Shown here one piece after another: positions 36,876 through 47,092 of a DNA stretch of 64,000 bases. The stretch is taken from positions 186,001 to 250,000 of the forward strand of contig NW_022985175.1 of NCBI RefSeq assembly GCF_010093535.1, written 5' to 3'. Numbering within the stretch: the stretch's first letter is position 1; each line of letters starts with the position of its first letter. Made by a program: the position numbers and the translations under genes. This stretch comes from Lindgomyces ingoldianus (taxonomy: Eukaryota > Ascomycota > Dothideomycetes > Pleosporales > Lindgomycetaceae). The notes under the pieces are model-generated. The model was not told the origin of the DNA. It was given only the letters and a program-made list of their open reading frames with translations, and did not search any database.

Positions 36876-38865
36876 ATGAGTTTAGTTTTCAAAACTCTGA
36901 CGGGGTGTGCAATTCTCCTAGCAGGCGCAATTGCGGCGCCCACTGGCGATGCGACACTTCGACGGCGTCAGGATCTTCTGGGATTAGATCTTAAGGTGGA
37001 CCTTGATTATGCCGTATACAAAGGCTACAACAATGCGACATCCGGTCTGAACATCTGGAAAGGGTAAGCCACTAAATTCCTGACGTGTCAATCGACACTT
37101 AAGTGTAAGGGAAAGCGTCACTCACACCTCTAGAATCCGTTACGCGGCCGCACCCATTGGCGATCTCCGCTGGAAAGCGCCCCGAACACCACCAACTAAC
37201 AAAACTACACAATCGGCAACAAATTTCGGACCAACATGCCCCCAAGTCTACCCCGCGGTGCCAAATGTGCCAAATGTTCCCGGGGACGAAGATTGCCTGT
37301 TTCTCAATGTGTATGCTCCTGCGAATACTAGTAAGTTGGGTAAGCTGCCGGTGTTGGTTTGGATACATGGAGGTGGATATGGATATGGGGACGGAACGCA
37401 GGATATGAGCTCTATCATCTCTGCGAATAAAAGAGGGTTTTTGGGCGTGACGATCCAGTATAGGGTAAGATCGTTGTGATGGACTCTTGGTCTTCAATTA
37501 ACTAAGGGGTTTCTAGCTTGGAGCCTTTGGCTTCTTGTCCTCCAGCGAGGTCAAGGCAAAAGGTGTCGTCAATGCTGGTCTGCTTGACCAAGCCTTTGCA
37601 CTTGCTTGGGTGCAGAGCTATATTAGTAAATTTGGCGGAGATCCAAAGAAAGTCACCATTTCTGGAGAATCAGCTGGTGGGGGTTCAGTCATGTACCACG
37701 CCATGGCGAAGGGTGGGACTCTCGGCACCACCTTGTGGCAGAATGTGAGAACCCCTCTGCTTCTTAATTACTGTCGATGTCTGACATTCGGACATAGGGT
37801 ATTGCCGCATCACCATACTTAGTCGCCCAATACGATTTCAACGCAACCGTCCCCACCCAACGCTTCTACGCTTTCTCTTCGGCTGCTGGATGCGGATCCT
37901 CAGGTGCTGTTTTAGACTGTATCAAGGCTAAAGATTCCGCTACTCTTCAGCAAGCGAATTGGAACGTTGGCGCGGCCCAGACATACGGTACATGGGCCTT
38001 CCTTCCCGTAACCGACTACAGCTACATCCAACAACTCCCAAGCGTCCAGCTCAAAGTAAAGAAAGTCAATGGCGAAAACATGCTAGTAGGGAATAATGCC
38101 AATGAAGGCGCACTCTTTGTTCCACCTACCATTAGCACTCTAGCAGATCTAACGGCTTGGTTAAAAGTAGAATTCCCTAATCTGTCCGATGAGGATATCC
38201 AGGCAATCCTAGATGCCAACCCAGCCTCAGCCGCAGTTGTTGATCCCGCTGCACCTAAATTCGCTACCAATGGTCTTACCCCTCCTCCAGTAACTGCGGT
38301 GAACGTCAGCCAAGTCGCTACAGGGCAGCAACAACGTGGAGACATAAGTTCATGGATCCTTACCACCTATTTCTCAATCCCTTTAACCTTCCTGCAGAAC
38401 ATATATGCCGAATCTACCTTCGTCTGCCCCAGCTACTGGCTCAACAGCGCCTACGACCCCAAATCCTCGTACCACTACCAATACAGCGTACCTTTCGCTG
38501 GCCACACTGACGACATATCCGCATACTTTGGCCCCAGTGCCCCAAACCAATCCCCCGCATTCAGCCTCGCCTTCCGGCAAATCTGGGGCAACATGGTCAT
38601 GAAATCTAACCCCTCCATTGCCTCCGAAGCGGCAGCGAGTAACTGGCCCGTGTGGACAGGTGATGAAAAATCAAGAATGTTGAATTTGAATGAGACAGGA
38701 GGGACTCCGTATACGACTGTTACCCAGTTTGGCGCCACGGTCACGCAGTTTATGGACCCGGGGTTGCAGAATGCGATTTCTGTGGCGAATGCATGGGCGT
38801 GGGAGGGTGGACGGGGGAAGAGGTGTGAATTTTGGAGGGGGATTGCCGGGAAGGTACCAATATAG
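36876..38865 (+). CDS. Secreted type-B carboxylesterase/lipase
   Basis: CDS join(36876..37063, 37134..37464, 37517..37744, 37798..38865), 604 aa, all phases consistent. The signal peptide MSLVFKTLTGCAILLAGAIAAP is followed by a short pro-like stretch ending RRR. The alpha/beta hydrolase core shows IRYAAAPIGDLRWKAP, EDCLFLNVYAP, the oxyanion-hole loop VWIHGGGY, the YRLGAFGFL strand and the nucleophile elbow GESAGGGS (Ser225). The acid is probably the Glu of NANEGALFV and the base the His of PFAGHTDDI. This is the pattern of fungal type-B carboxylesterases and lipases, which hydrolyse esters outside the cell. Several glycosylation sites (NATSG, NKTTQ, NETGG) fit secretion. The exact substrate cannot be read. 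Confidence 0.88.
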
Positions 38866-40868
38866 ATGGAAAGAAGGATTACAGATAGAAGAGATATGAT
38901 AAAATATGTATACCTAGTTGAATGAACATTATTTTCTTTGGGGCAGATCGTATGGCCTACGTGATGTGGATATTTCGAGAGTCAATGAAGTGGCTTGATG
39001 TTGGCTTCGATTAATGAGATCTAGGTATCCCTTCCAGCCATCGAGCATTCCCTAGGGACAATCCTAGTACTTCTTTTCTGGCTCAATCTCTTCTCTTAAA
39101 TCTCCAATTTGCCATGGTGGCTGACCAAACGGCCTTTCTCAATCACTGTGGTCCGTCCAAGAGGCGTTAGGACGATTCAATCATACTCAGTAGCAGCGTA
39201 GATTAAGATCTCTTGCTAGAGATCTCAAATACATCCTGCTAGAGGCTATTCTAAAGTTTTGTAAATGCCACCTCTTTTATCTCTCACTGCGCCTGTGGAA
39301 AATTCCCGCTCCAAGTCGCCGCAAATGTCGAGCTCTCTAAAACGCCAGACTCCGAAACGTCTCTACGAGAATCGCAACTCTACAAACCATACATAGTGTC
39401 ACACAAAACCCGGGCATAAGACTAATCATTCTAATCATCAGTCCATCTGACTTAATCTCTTTACTATGAAGGGAGAATGGCAGGAAAACGCTATTCAATG
39501 CCATCGAGATCAATAGCAAGATAGTAATCGTTAAGCCCGAATCCCGCCTCCTCGGTCCATACAGAAAACATCCGCGGCTGGCTAGAACGTGCATTTCCTC
39601 GGCCGTAGGATATCGCGCTGCGGGGGTGTAAATAGGCATGACAATATCCTTTGGCTTCACCAGTTGCAGTAGATACATTAGTATCGTACAAGCCGGGCTT
39701 GCTAGAGCCGCGATTTCAAGCTAGGAGATTGCGAGTTTTTCCAGTGCGCGCGAGATCAGTTGAGTCATGAACCAGGCTAGTTGCATTGCCGCTAGCGCTT
39801 TCATTAAACAATCGCTCTTAGTTTGGTCCCAAATTTCCTCGCCCGTGACGTCTAGTAACCCATGGCTTAGACATACTCTACAGTATCGAGTTCGTTATAC
39901 TCCTTCATTCTCTTCTTACTATTTCTCACAGATCACTGATCTACCATAGACTTCCCGAGAATGATCTCTAGCATTATTAACGAGATTACTATGAAACCGC
40001 ACTTTCCGCCACGCTAGGTATATCTGCCTTTGTAGCCGCAGGCGCACTGTGTGTGGCCCCATTTGCATCAGGGAGCTAAGGCAGAGAATCGGCTAGGTGC
40101 AGAGAACGATGATCGTTAATGAGGACTGTGAGATTGTTAGTAGTAGCTTTTAGGGAGAGAGGAGACCGCGGGTGAAGAAACGGGGAATAGGGAAAACATG
40201 CCCAAACAATGTCAAGAGTAGCCCGTAGCTCAGTCACGGACACCTAATTAACCCCTTTAGGGGGGTGATCGCATGTGGGCTTCCATGTCCGTAGCCTCGA
40301 TTCTTCAGCTGCCCGCTCTCCGAAATGCATTTTGAAGTTGAACCAGGTCAGGGAAATCGTTGGTATTAGAATCGAGTCGAAAATCGCGATGTGGGGAACA
40401 ATTAAGAATTTTCTACGTCCCTTTTCGTTTTCATTTCATGAGTCGATTATCACGTGAATTTCTCTTGGTTGGAAGTGTAGTGGGATCCAAAAGACGCAAA
40501 GTAGAGGCTTGGAGTTGAGATCCTAGCGGTTGTATCATGATTTCGGCCTCATGAAGGATCCATGGACTCTGGGTCATAGCTGACGTAAGTCATTCTAGGC
40601 GCAACTGCGTGGAGTAACCGCTGAGTCGAGATAAGTAAGGCCGAGGGACATTGTGGAAGTAGCAAAGGCTGCATTTCACTCAAACTTAAGAGGATGAGGG
40701 CTTAGGAATAGCTGGTGGATCCTCAGCGTCGAAATCTTAAGGGTTTGAAATATAGCTGAGATCTCCTCCTAAAGGTTGTTACACTTGAAGTGGTTTCGGG
40801 AAGCGGCGAACTTTTCCTTAATATATGAAGCCTTCATGTCGACATCTTGGCTTGATTGCCAACCATAG
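38866..40868. other. Intergenic region
   Basis: About 2 kb between convergent genes (the esterase and the arrestin-like gene). A 113-codon minus-strand frame at 39337-39678 has two hydrophobic segments (LTITILLLISMAL and LMPGFCVTLCMVC), but no family match or splice context, so it is not called a gene. Nothing else is seen. Confidence 0.45.
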
Positions 40869-42371
40869 TTATCCGGGGAATGCAGACAACCCTTCCCACA
40901 CTTCCGTAACCCCCAAACCTAAACTAGTCATCTCTACCACCGTTGTTGCCATTTCTAAACTCGTAATCTCTTCTTCTGGTTCCGTCTTGTATGTCTTCAA
41001 ATCCCCCTCCACTTCTCCATCCCTTCTTCCATCAGCAGGTCTCGCAACAACATTCAAATCGCTCTTTGCATACATCACGACTTCTTTACCTGCACAGCTA
41101 AAAGCGACATCAACCTCCACCTTATAGCTCCGCCAAAAATTGAATGTCTTAAAACTAGGGAGAATGGTCCTTGGCAACGCGATCGTCACAACGCACTTTT
41201 GTCCCTCGTAGCCTCCTTCCTTGGGATGAAATGCTGCGGTTGGCAGCTGTTTTTCGCAGCGGAGTTCGCAGTGTTTGAACGTATATGCGTGGGAAGGGGT
41301 GAGGAGTAAGCCCTTTGTGCGGATTCCTGTGTAAGATCTTATCCGACAGTGAAAGGAGGAGATTGAGACAGATGGAACGGGGAAGTTGTAGAGTCTGGCG
41401 AGGGGGGGTGGGAGGATAGTGACTGATATGGAGACGAGGAGATTTGCGCCGGGTATGGATAGTTTGGGGATAGTTATAGTGGGCGTGAAGTAGAAGCCTG
41501 GTGTTGAAGAACTAAATGCGTCTCGGAACAATTCGCCGAAAGATAAACGTTTGTCGGAAAGCAGCTTTAGGGTTTGGATCGAGAGATTATGGGATATAGA
41601 GTTGGTCTCCTGAAGGAGAGAATCGAGCTTAGAGGACGGAAGTCGAAGGGTGGTGAGCCAAATTGGAACCTGAAAATTCGCATCTGGGGTCATTTTGCCA
41701 CCATCGCCCACTCGTGATCTGATGGCTGTAAGTTTATACTCAATGTATCCGCGCCCAACTGCATTAAAGAGAAATCCTAAATTTGATCGCCGCGGCAGTA
41801 TTACACTTGGTGGTAATGGATGCCCAGCTTCATATTCGTATGGATCTAATGCTGGCCACTCATGTGTCCAGTAATACTCGCTTATATTTTGGCGCGGTAC
41901 CAGGGCGTTCAGCTTTTTTAACTCAACAGGGACGTGCTCAGGAATGGGGATGGAAAAGCGTGGAACCACTTGGGATGATGAAAGAAGATGGGTGATCTGG
42001 TAGAGAAGGGGAGTCCGATCCTTATGTGATAGGTCGTTATCGATGGTGATGTATGATTTTGCGCGTCCCTCGAGAATAATATGAACATGTTGCGAGGGGC
42101 AAGAGGGCGACCAGCCATTGATATAACCAGTTATGGTGTCCAGAGGGGAGAATAACTTTTTGGGGTTATCGAGGACAAGTGAGAACTCTGATGAGGCTGC
42201 TGCATGATCGGCCTGAGGCACAACCTGCTTGTAATCGGGATCCATGCACACTTGGATATAGCCGAAGTCAGATGGGCATGCGATGGGCGATGTCGTCGGC
42301 CTTTGACGCGAGGGGACTCCGGCGGGTGGATTTGGGAACGAGGATAGAAGTTGCTGTCTCTCGACGTCCAT
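40869..42371 (-). CDS. Arrestin-like protein
   Basis: A single uninterrupted frame of 500 aa, which in this intron-rich window is itself strong evidence. The N-terminal half contains FSLVLDNPKKLFSPLDTITGYI and SQHVHIILEGRAKSYI, the pattern of the arrestin N-terminal beta-sandwich (substrate-binding adaptor in fungi). It is followed by FSIPIPEHVPVELKKLN and a strand-rich C-terminal half (YKVEVDVAFSCAGKEVVMYAKSDLNVV). Fungal alpha-arrestins link membrane transporters to ubiquitin ligases; I see no clear PPxY motif, so that role is only possible. It is probably cytosolic. The C-terminal tail is acidic and poorly ordered. No signal peptide or membrane segment. Confidence 0.75.
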   Translation of the reverse strand: MDVERQQLLSSFPNPPAGVPSRQRPTTSPIACPSDFGYIQVCMDPDYKQVVPQADHAAASSEFSLVLDNPKKLFSPLDTITGYINGWSPSCPSQHVHIILEGRAKSYITIDNDLSHKDRTPLLYQITHLLSSSQVVPRFSIPIPEHVPVELKKLNALVPRQNISEYYWTHEWPALDPYEYEAGHPLPPSVILPRRSNLGFLFNAVGRGYIEYKLTAIRSRVGDGGKMTPDANFQVPIWLTTLRLPSSKLDSLLQETNSISHNLSIQTLKLLSDKRLSFGELFRDAFSSSTPGFYFTPTITIPKLSIPGANLLVSISVTILPPPLARLYNFPVPSVSISSFHCRIRSYTGIRTKGLLLTPSHAYTFKHCELRCEKQLPTAAFHPKEGGYEGQKCVVTIALPRTILPSFKTFNFWRSYKVEVDVAFSCAGKEVVMYAKSDLNVVARPADGRRDGEVEGDLKTYKTEPEEEITSLEMATTVVEMTSLGLGVTEVWEGLSAFPG

Positions 42372-42836
42372 TTTGAAATGCGGTAATATCCCTGGTCACA
42401 ACAATGGCCAGTATGTGCGCCTACAGGTCCCGGCAATACCGATGATGCACCGGTATGGTGGTACTTAATCAGATGTTTCGTATAGATGCGGAATTCCTGG
42501 CTAACGGTAGGTTCGAGATAGCAAATTCCCATTCGGAGGAAGTTACCTGGATAATTGTGGAGTGGGAAGTGAGGGAACGATAGAACAAGGAGGCGAGGTG
42601 TCGCTCTGGGTGGTCAATTCTTCCCAGGTCCTTTCCAAACTTCTATTGCGACACTGACTGTTTCAATGCAAACAGCGTTTAACCAGCACCTTTCAGCAAG
42701 CCCAATGAGCGAGCAAGATTGAGGGTTGCATTTAAAACAGTAATCTCAGTGATTTGGTGTCGCAATGCAGATGTCGAAATAGTGCCTGCTCTGCCGTGGT
42801 CTGATTTCTCCTTCGTGAGTAGCCGGTCAGCATTTA
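42372..42836. other. Intergenic region
   Basis: About 465 nt between two minus-strand genes. It must hold the arrestin-like promoter and the 3' end of the DUF1275 gene. No gene seen. Confidence 0.5.
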
Positions 42837-43694
42837 CTAGCCATCTTCCTCTGGCTCGGTCGCCCAGAGCAACCAAGAAATAATGATGGAAGTTTTCAGT
42901 ACCACGGCGGTCCATAATGCACCCGCAAGCCCGACGCTACTATGGGCAAATAACCCGCCGAAGATTGCGCCAAGCAGCAGCAAAATCGGTGCTGCGGCCC
43001 TCCTATTGCGCTCTACGTTCGACGCAGCGACCAGATTCGGATCAGAGAAGAGGTCACAGCAATTACTCGTTAGTACAACGCTGGTGAGTCCTCCATACTG
43101 CAGCACTCTAGAAGTGACGGCCTGTCCGCTTGCCTGAAAGGCGACTGAGGCTAGTGGGACGAGAACCTGCCAATGAAGTCCATTCGATAAGCCATTTCCA
43201 ATACTAGCAATCACCGCTGCAAGAACGATGAGCAGGAGTTGGATGGAGTATGACGCGACTAGTACCCAACGTTGGCGAGGTGAGAAGAAGCGATGGAAAC
43301 GGCTGAAGAAGAATGAACCCAGACAAAAAAAGGTTATTGAGACTAGTGATTTGATCCACCGAATGCCGGCCGCGGGCTCTACGAGGCCGAGACCTAGATA
43401 TACCGTGTTGCCTGGTGATCACTGAGTTCGGTAGTGGATGAAAGCGAGAGATGACATACCAGTCTGCATGCTCACGAACGCGCCCCAAATGAAGACTGCA
43501 GAACTATCCAGTAGTCCAGTAATCACGTATCCAAACAACAGGATACAGTCCGCCCAGCTCTTGCTGATATTTACTGTCATGTGCTTCCTCAGCCTTCTCC
43601 AAGGCCGAGACCCATCAGAGGGCTCGCCAAGCAGCGGCGTTTCTTCGTCAGGAGCGTGTTCTGTAGTGTCTCTCCTCGAATTTAGGCTATTCAT
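42837..43694 (-). CDS. DUF1275 (YoaK-like) membrane protein
   Basis: CDS complement of join(42837..43411, 43460..43694), 269 aa, with a 48-nt phase-1 intron. The N-terminus is hydrophilic and contains a dileucine-type EETPLLGE motif. Six hydrophobic segments follow. Recognisable parts are SWADCILLFGYVITGLLDSSAVFIWGAF, MQTGNTVYLGLGL (the conserved TGN motif), and the closing GLAGALWTAVVLKTSIIISW. This is the DUF1275 pattern, a family of small membrane proteins of unknown transport role found in bacteria and fungi. It is transcribed divergently from the oxalate decarboxylase gene, 425 bp apart. No function is assigned beyond membrane location. Confidence 0.82.
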
Positions 43695-44119
43695 GATTGC
43701 CCGCTGCGTCTTTCCAGACCGAAAGTGAAAAGTGGGGAGGGATATATGATGAAATACTCAAGACAGAGAAGGACCATGGGCAGGTGCGGGATCGTCAGGC
43801 ACATCATCTCTGCGATGCACAGCCTTGACTCAGCGGCAATTCCAGGAAAGCGATGGAGTTGTTCCCAAGGACTGAGGATGCGGGGAAGCTTGTTTGAGAG
43901 ATGATAGGAAGATGAAATGCAGCTATGTGACATTGAGCAATGAGTAACTGCATTGGCTTGCCAAGCCATGAAATAGAAACGCCGGAAATGTCGTCATCAC
44001 GGAAAAGACGCAACCCGCGTGCGGAGAAAGTTTCAAAGATACACATTGAAAAGTGGATATAAATCCTGACAAATCCCCTTTGTTACGAGGCAAATGTTGA
44101 AGTTAATTGAAGAAGAAAT
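43695..44119. promoter_or_regulatory. Divergent promoter region, DUF1275 gene and oxalate decarboxylase gene
   Basis: 425 bp between two start codons facing away from each other. A TATAAA at 44058-44063 lies 62 nt before the decarboxylase ATG. No other clear element. Confidence 0.45.
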
Positions 44120-45669
44120 ATGTATCCGGCGACTTTCTTGGTCATCTTGGGCTGCGGCGCGACCTGGGCGGCGCCTGTTCAACAACAGCCGCTAACCGGA
44201 AACGGACGTCATGCTGGTCCTGAAGGGAAACCGTTCACTCCCGGGCATTGCGATCCGCTGGATGGAAAGATAGATACTGTTGGGGAGAAGATCCAGCCAT
44301 TGCCATATGTAAGTAATCCAAAATATCTCTTTCGGTCGTCCGTGCTGTTGTTTGAACGATTCTTCTCGGCGCAAGACGCAGATGATATCGCGATTTGGAT
44401 ATGACAGAGTCGTGTACATACAACCAGTATTGATACATCACCTAGAGAAATGGAGATGGCGCGGACGTCCTCGGGCCTCGCAATCGGGCCCGTGAACGAC
44501 AGAATCCTGACCTTGTGCGTCCACCTAGTACCGATCACGGAACGATTCCAAACATGCGATGGTCATTTGCCGACTCGCATATTCGCATTGAAGATGGCGG
44601 GTGGACGCGTCAAACAACTATCCGCGAGCTGCCCACTAGTAAAGAGCTGGCTGGTGTGAACATGCGACTTGATGAAGGTGTAATTCGCGAATTACATTGG
44701 CATAAGGAAGCCGAATGGGCGTACGTTCTTGAAGGGCACGTCCGAATCACCGCTCTCGATATTGAAGGTGGAAGTTTTGTCGATGATCTTGAGAAGGGAG
44801 ATCTCTGGTACTTCCCAGCTGGGCACCCTCATTCGTTACAAGGCTTGAGCCCCAACGGCACCGAATTCCTGCTCATCTTTGATGATGGAAACTTCTCAGA
44901 GGATTCGACATTCTTGCTGACAGACTGGCTTGCACATACTCCAAAGCAGGTTATATCGGAGAATTTTAAATTGGCCCCTGAAGTTTTCGACGCCATTCCT
45001 CAGAAGGAGAAGTACATCTTCCAAGGCTCTAATCCTGGTTCCATCAGTAAAGAGATCCCAAGAGCAAAGGATATAAGAAGTCTAACTTTCAGTTCACATA
45101 CAAGATGCTTAATCAAGAACCGACAAACGCGACTGGCGGGCAGGTTCGGATTACTGATTCCACCAACTTTGCCATCTCTAAAAGGGTCGCAGCAGCTCAC
45201 TTAGACATTCAGCCAGGAGCTATGCGAGAAATGCACTGGCATCCTAACGCTGACGAGTGGTCTTTTTTTATCAAAGGTCGTGCTCGAGTCACTATCTTCG
45301 CCGCGGAGGGAAATGCGAGAACATTCGATTACATGGCTGGCGATGTGGGCGTAGTGCCGAAGAACATGGGCCACTTTATCGAGAACTTGAGCAACAACGA
45401 GCCACTGGAGGTATTGGAGATATTCCGAGCCGAGAAGTTTGAGGACTTCTCGCTGTTCCAATGGCTGGGAGAGTCGCCTCGGCGAATGGCGAAGGAACAT
45501 TTGGTACTTGATCCCTTCTGTTTTCGTACTGTATAGAAACCGCTAACAATCAGGATAGTTTGCTACCGACAAGAAAGCCGGAGAGAAGTTCGCAGAAGCA
45601 ATCCGCAATGCAGAAAAGGATATAATCAAAGCGAAGGCCGACTTTGACGAGGAAAAAGAGGAATTGTGA
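44120..45669 (+). pseudogene. Bicupin oxalate decarboxylase with an apparent frameshift
   Basis: Exons 44120..44308, 44446..45503 and 45559..45669. A signal peptide (MYPATFLVILGCGATWAAP) starts the protein. The first cupin carries the metal motif ELHWHKEAEWAYVLEG and the second histidine in FPAGHPHS. The second cupin carries EMHWHPNADEWSFFIKG and MGHFIEN. Both Mn sites are complete, as in secreted fungal oxalate decarboxylases, which turn oxalate into formate and carbon dioxide. The frame breaks at 45090-45096: the first cupin frame runs into LTF-SSHTRCL, while the natural continuation TYKMLNQEP is in another frame. The sequence TTCAG-TTCAC looks like a five-base duplication. No intron with a matching phase removes it, although CTAACTTTCAG resembles a splice acceptor. 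Either the gene is broken or there is a sequence error. Confidence 0.72.
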
Positions 45670-45911
45670 GTGTTAGCTTGAGACGAGATGGGCCGTATTC
45701 CTCGCTTGTGTGCCTTTTGTACTTTAAAGTCGAGTTGCGCAGCATTCGTCAGGTATCACACAGGGAAGTGGAAGCCGCTATTGGTTACCTAGACGGGTCT
45801 GGAAAGGTCATCCGTAGTAAACTTGTTTGATTACCATGGTTGTAGGGTCGCAAACGACATTCAATCTAGATGGGATGAGTTTTGTGTTGTCTTGGGGGTT
45901 GCGGAAGACAT

Positions 45912-46409
45912 TTACAGATCCCAGATATACTTAATCTCGATCTTTCTCGTCGCACAAAGCCTCGTCTTTCTCACAAACTTTTCATACGCGAAGGTGTTCT
46001 TTTCCACAGCCAATCTTCTCCCCTCTGCATACATCTGTTTGCATGTAAAGATGATTGCTGATGTGTTCATCCACGTGGCTTCGGCACCCTCGGGCTGATA
46101 CTTTCCAAATGCATCTATGTCCGGCTCGAGGATGTGAGGCGGTAAAACGAACTCCATAATGCGGTTGCGAATTTCCGCAGGCAATGTCAGCAATGGAGAA
46201 TCGGGCTGAACATCGAAACTGATGTTCTTCTCAAAACCTTCACCAGCCGGCGTTGAGTGATAGATGCGTGGCTCCCAAGCCCTGGAGTCTTTGGTGTGCC
46301 AGAATTCATGCTCCGCAATCAAGGGGTCTGACGACACAATGCGCTTTCCGATAAGTCGGTCCCTCCAAGTTTGTACGTCTTCCCGGTTCTCGAGGCGGAG
46401 TCTTTTCAT
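45912..46409 (-). CDS. Hypothetical protein with F-box-like LPAEIRNRI motif
   Basis: Single-exon frame of 165 aa. The centre has SPLLTLPAEIRNRIMEFVLPP followed later by IIFTCKQMYAEGRRLAVEKNTF. This combination (a leucine-rich start like an F-box, then a TCKQMY-x-E motif) is common in a large group of fungal proteins of unknown function. The N-terminus is basic (MKRLRLENRED). No signal peptide or membrane segment. It is divergent from the THI5 gene, but nothing links the two. It could be a real small gene or a shortened member of the group. Confidence 0.6.
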   Translation of the reverse strand: MKRLRLENREDVQTWRDRLIGKRIVSSDPLIAEHEFWHTKDSRAWEPRIYHSTPAGEGFEKNISFDVQPDSPLLTLPAEIRNRIMEFVLPPHILEPDIDAFGKYQPEGAEATWMNTSAIIFTCKQMYAEGRRLAVEKNTFAYEKFVRKTRLCATRKIEIKYIWDL

Positions 46410-46894
46410 AGCAGAGAATTTTAGCGTGAAGCTTGGGAGAGACCTAGATTAAAAGAGAGTACAACGTGGCTTGATATGGGCTTTCGGATGGGGCAGAGTT
46501 GCTCATGCGTCGTTTCCGTTGAGGTGAGGTTAGTGGGGTCAAAGAGTTGATGTTCTGGGCCGCAAACACTTGGTATGAAAGATAAGCCTTACTGAATCAG
46601 TCTAGCCAGTAATAGAGGAGCAATCCTCTTTTCACAGGAGGATTTGTCCCAACCTCTTCAATTCTCTGTACGCTGATAGGCCTTACGAATGTGGGGGTCG
46701 CAATAAATATTTGCACTGTGCACCCAAGGCCCACAACTACCCCTCATCCTCCCAGGGATATATTTAAACCGTGCGATTCCTCTCCCCAAGTCGAGCATTC
46801 GGTCCACCATACTAAAAATCGCCATCAAGTACCCTCCGTACTCGAACCCTTATTACACAAGAAGCCCGAAAAACGGTACGGATTGTAGGAAGCA
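46410..46894. promoter_or_regulatory. Divergent promoter region with THI5 TATA box
   Basis: Promoter between the hypothetical gene and the thiamin gene. TATATTTA at 46759-46766 is well placed for the THI5 transcript, about 130 nt before the first upstream ATG at 46895. Confidence 0.45.
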
Positions 46895-46928
46895 ATGGCA
46901 GTCGCAATGGACCTATTCATTGATCAAG

Positions 46929-47088
46929 GTAACTTTCTTGTACAAAGAACGCATGGCGGGTGTTCAATTTTGCCCTTTTGCAAAATTGATCTGAGATTAT
47001 ACCGTCGAACTTGATCTGGATAATTCCAGCGAAAGAACATGCTTCTTTCCCCCTATTCCCATTGCTAAATTTATACTCATATTAGCAG
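46929..47088 (+). other. 5' UTR intron carrying the TPP riboswitch
   Basis: Donor GTAACT at 46929, branch TGCTAAAT and acceptor TTAGCAG ending 47088, five nt before the main ATG. A second donor candidate (GTACGG, 46876) lies upstream and would share the acceptor. The arrangement matches the alternatively spliced leader known for fungal NMT1 genes. Confidence 0.6.
46951..47042 (+). promoter_or_regulatory. TPP (THI-box) riboswitch aptamer
   Basis: Conserved thiamin pyrophosphate aptamer elements are present in order. P1 is GCATG (46951-46955) with CATGC (47038-47042). P3 is CAATTTTGC (46965-46973) with GCAAAATTG (46980-46988). The pyrimidine-sensing CTGAGA is at 46991-46996, followed by ATACC closing P2. 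The P4/P5 core is CTTGATCTGGATAATTCCAG (47010-47029), with CTGG and CCAG pairing as P5, then CGAAAG. Known biology of this RNA class in fungi is control of alternative splicing of thiamin genes by TPP. It sits in the 5' UTR intron of the THI5-type gene, exactly where expected. Confidence 0.93.
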
Positions 47089-47092
47089 CACC

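Noticed and set aside
39337..39678. Small membrane protein on the minus strand
   Set aside because: Two hydrophobic segments are visible, but there is no family match, no convincing promoter and no splice context.
45040..45092. Intron with donor GTAAAG and acceptor CTAACTTTCAG in the oxalate decarboxylase
   Set aside because: Splicing would leave the wrong phase for the second cupin and delete conserved-looking residues, so it does not repair the frame.
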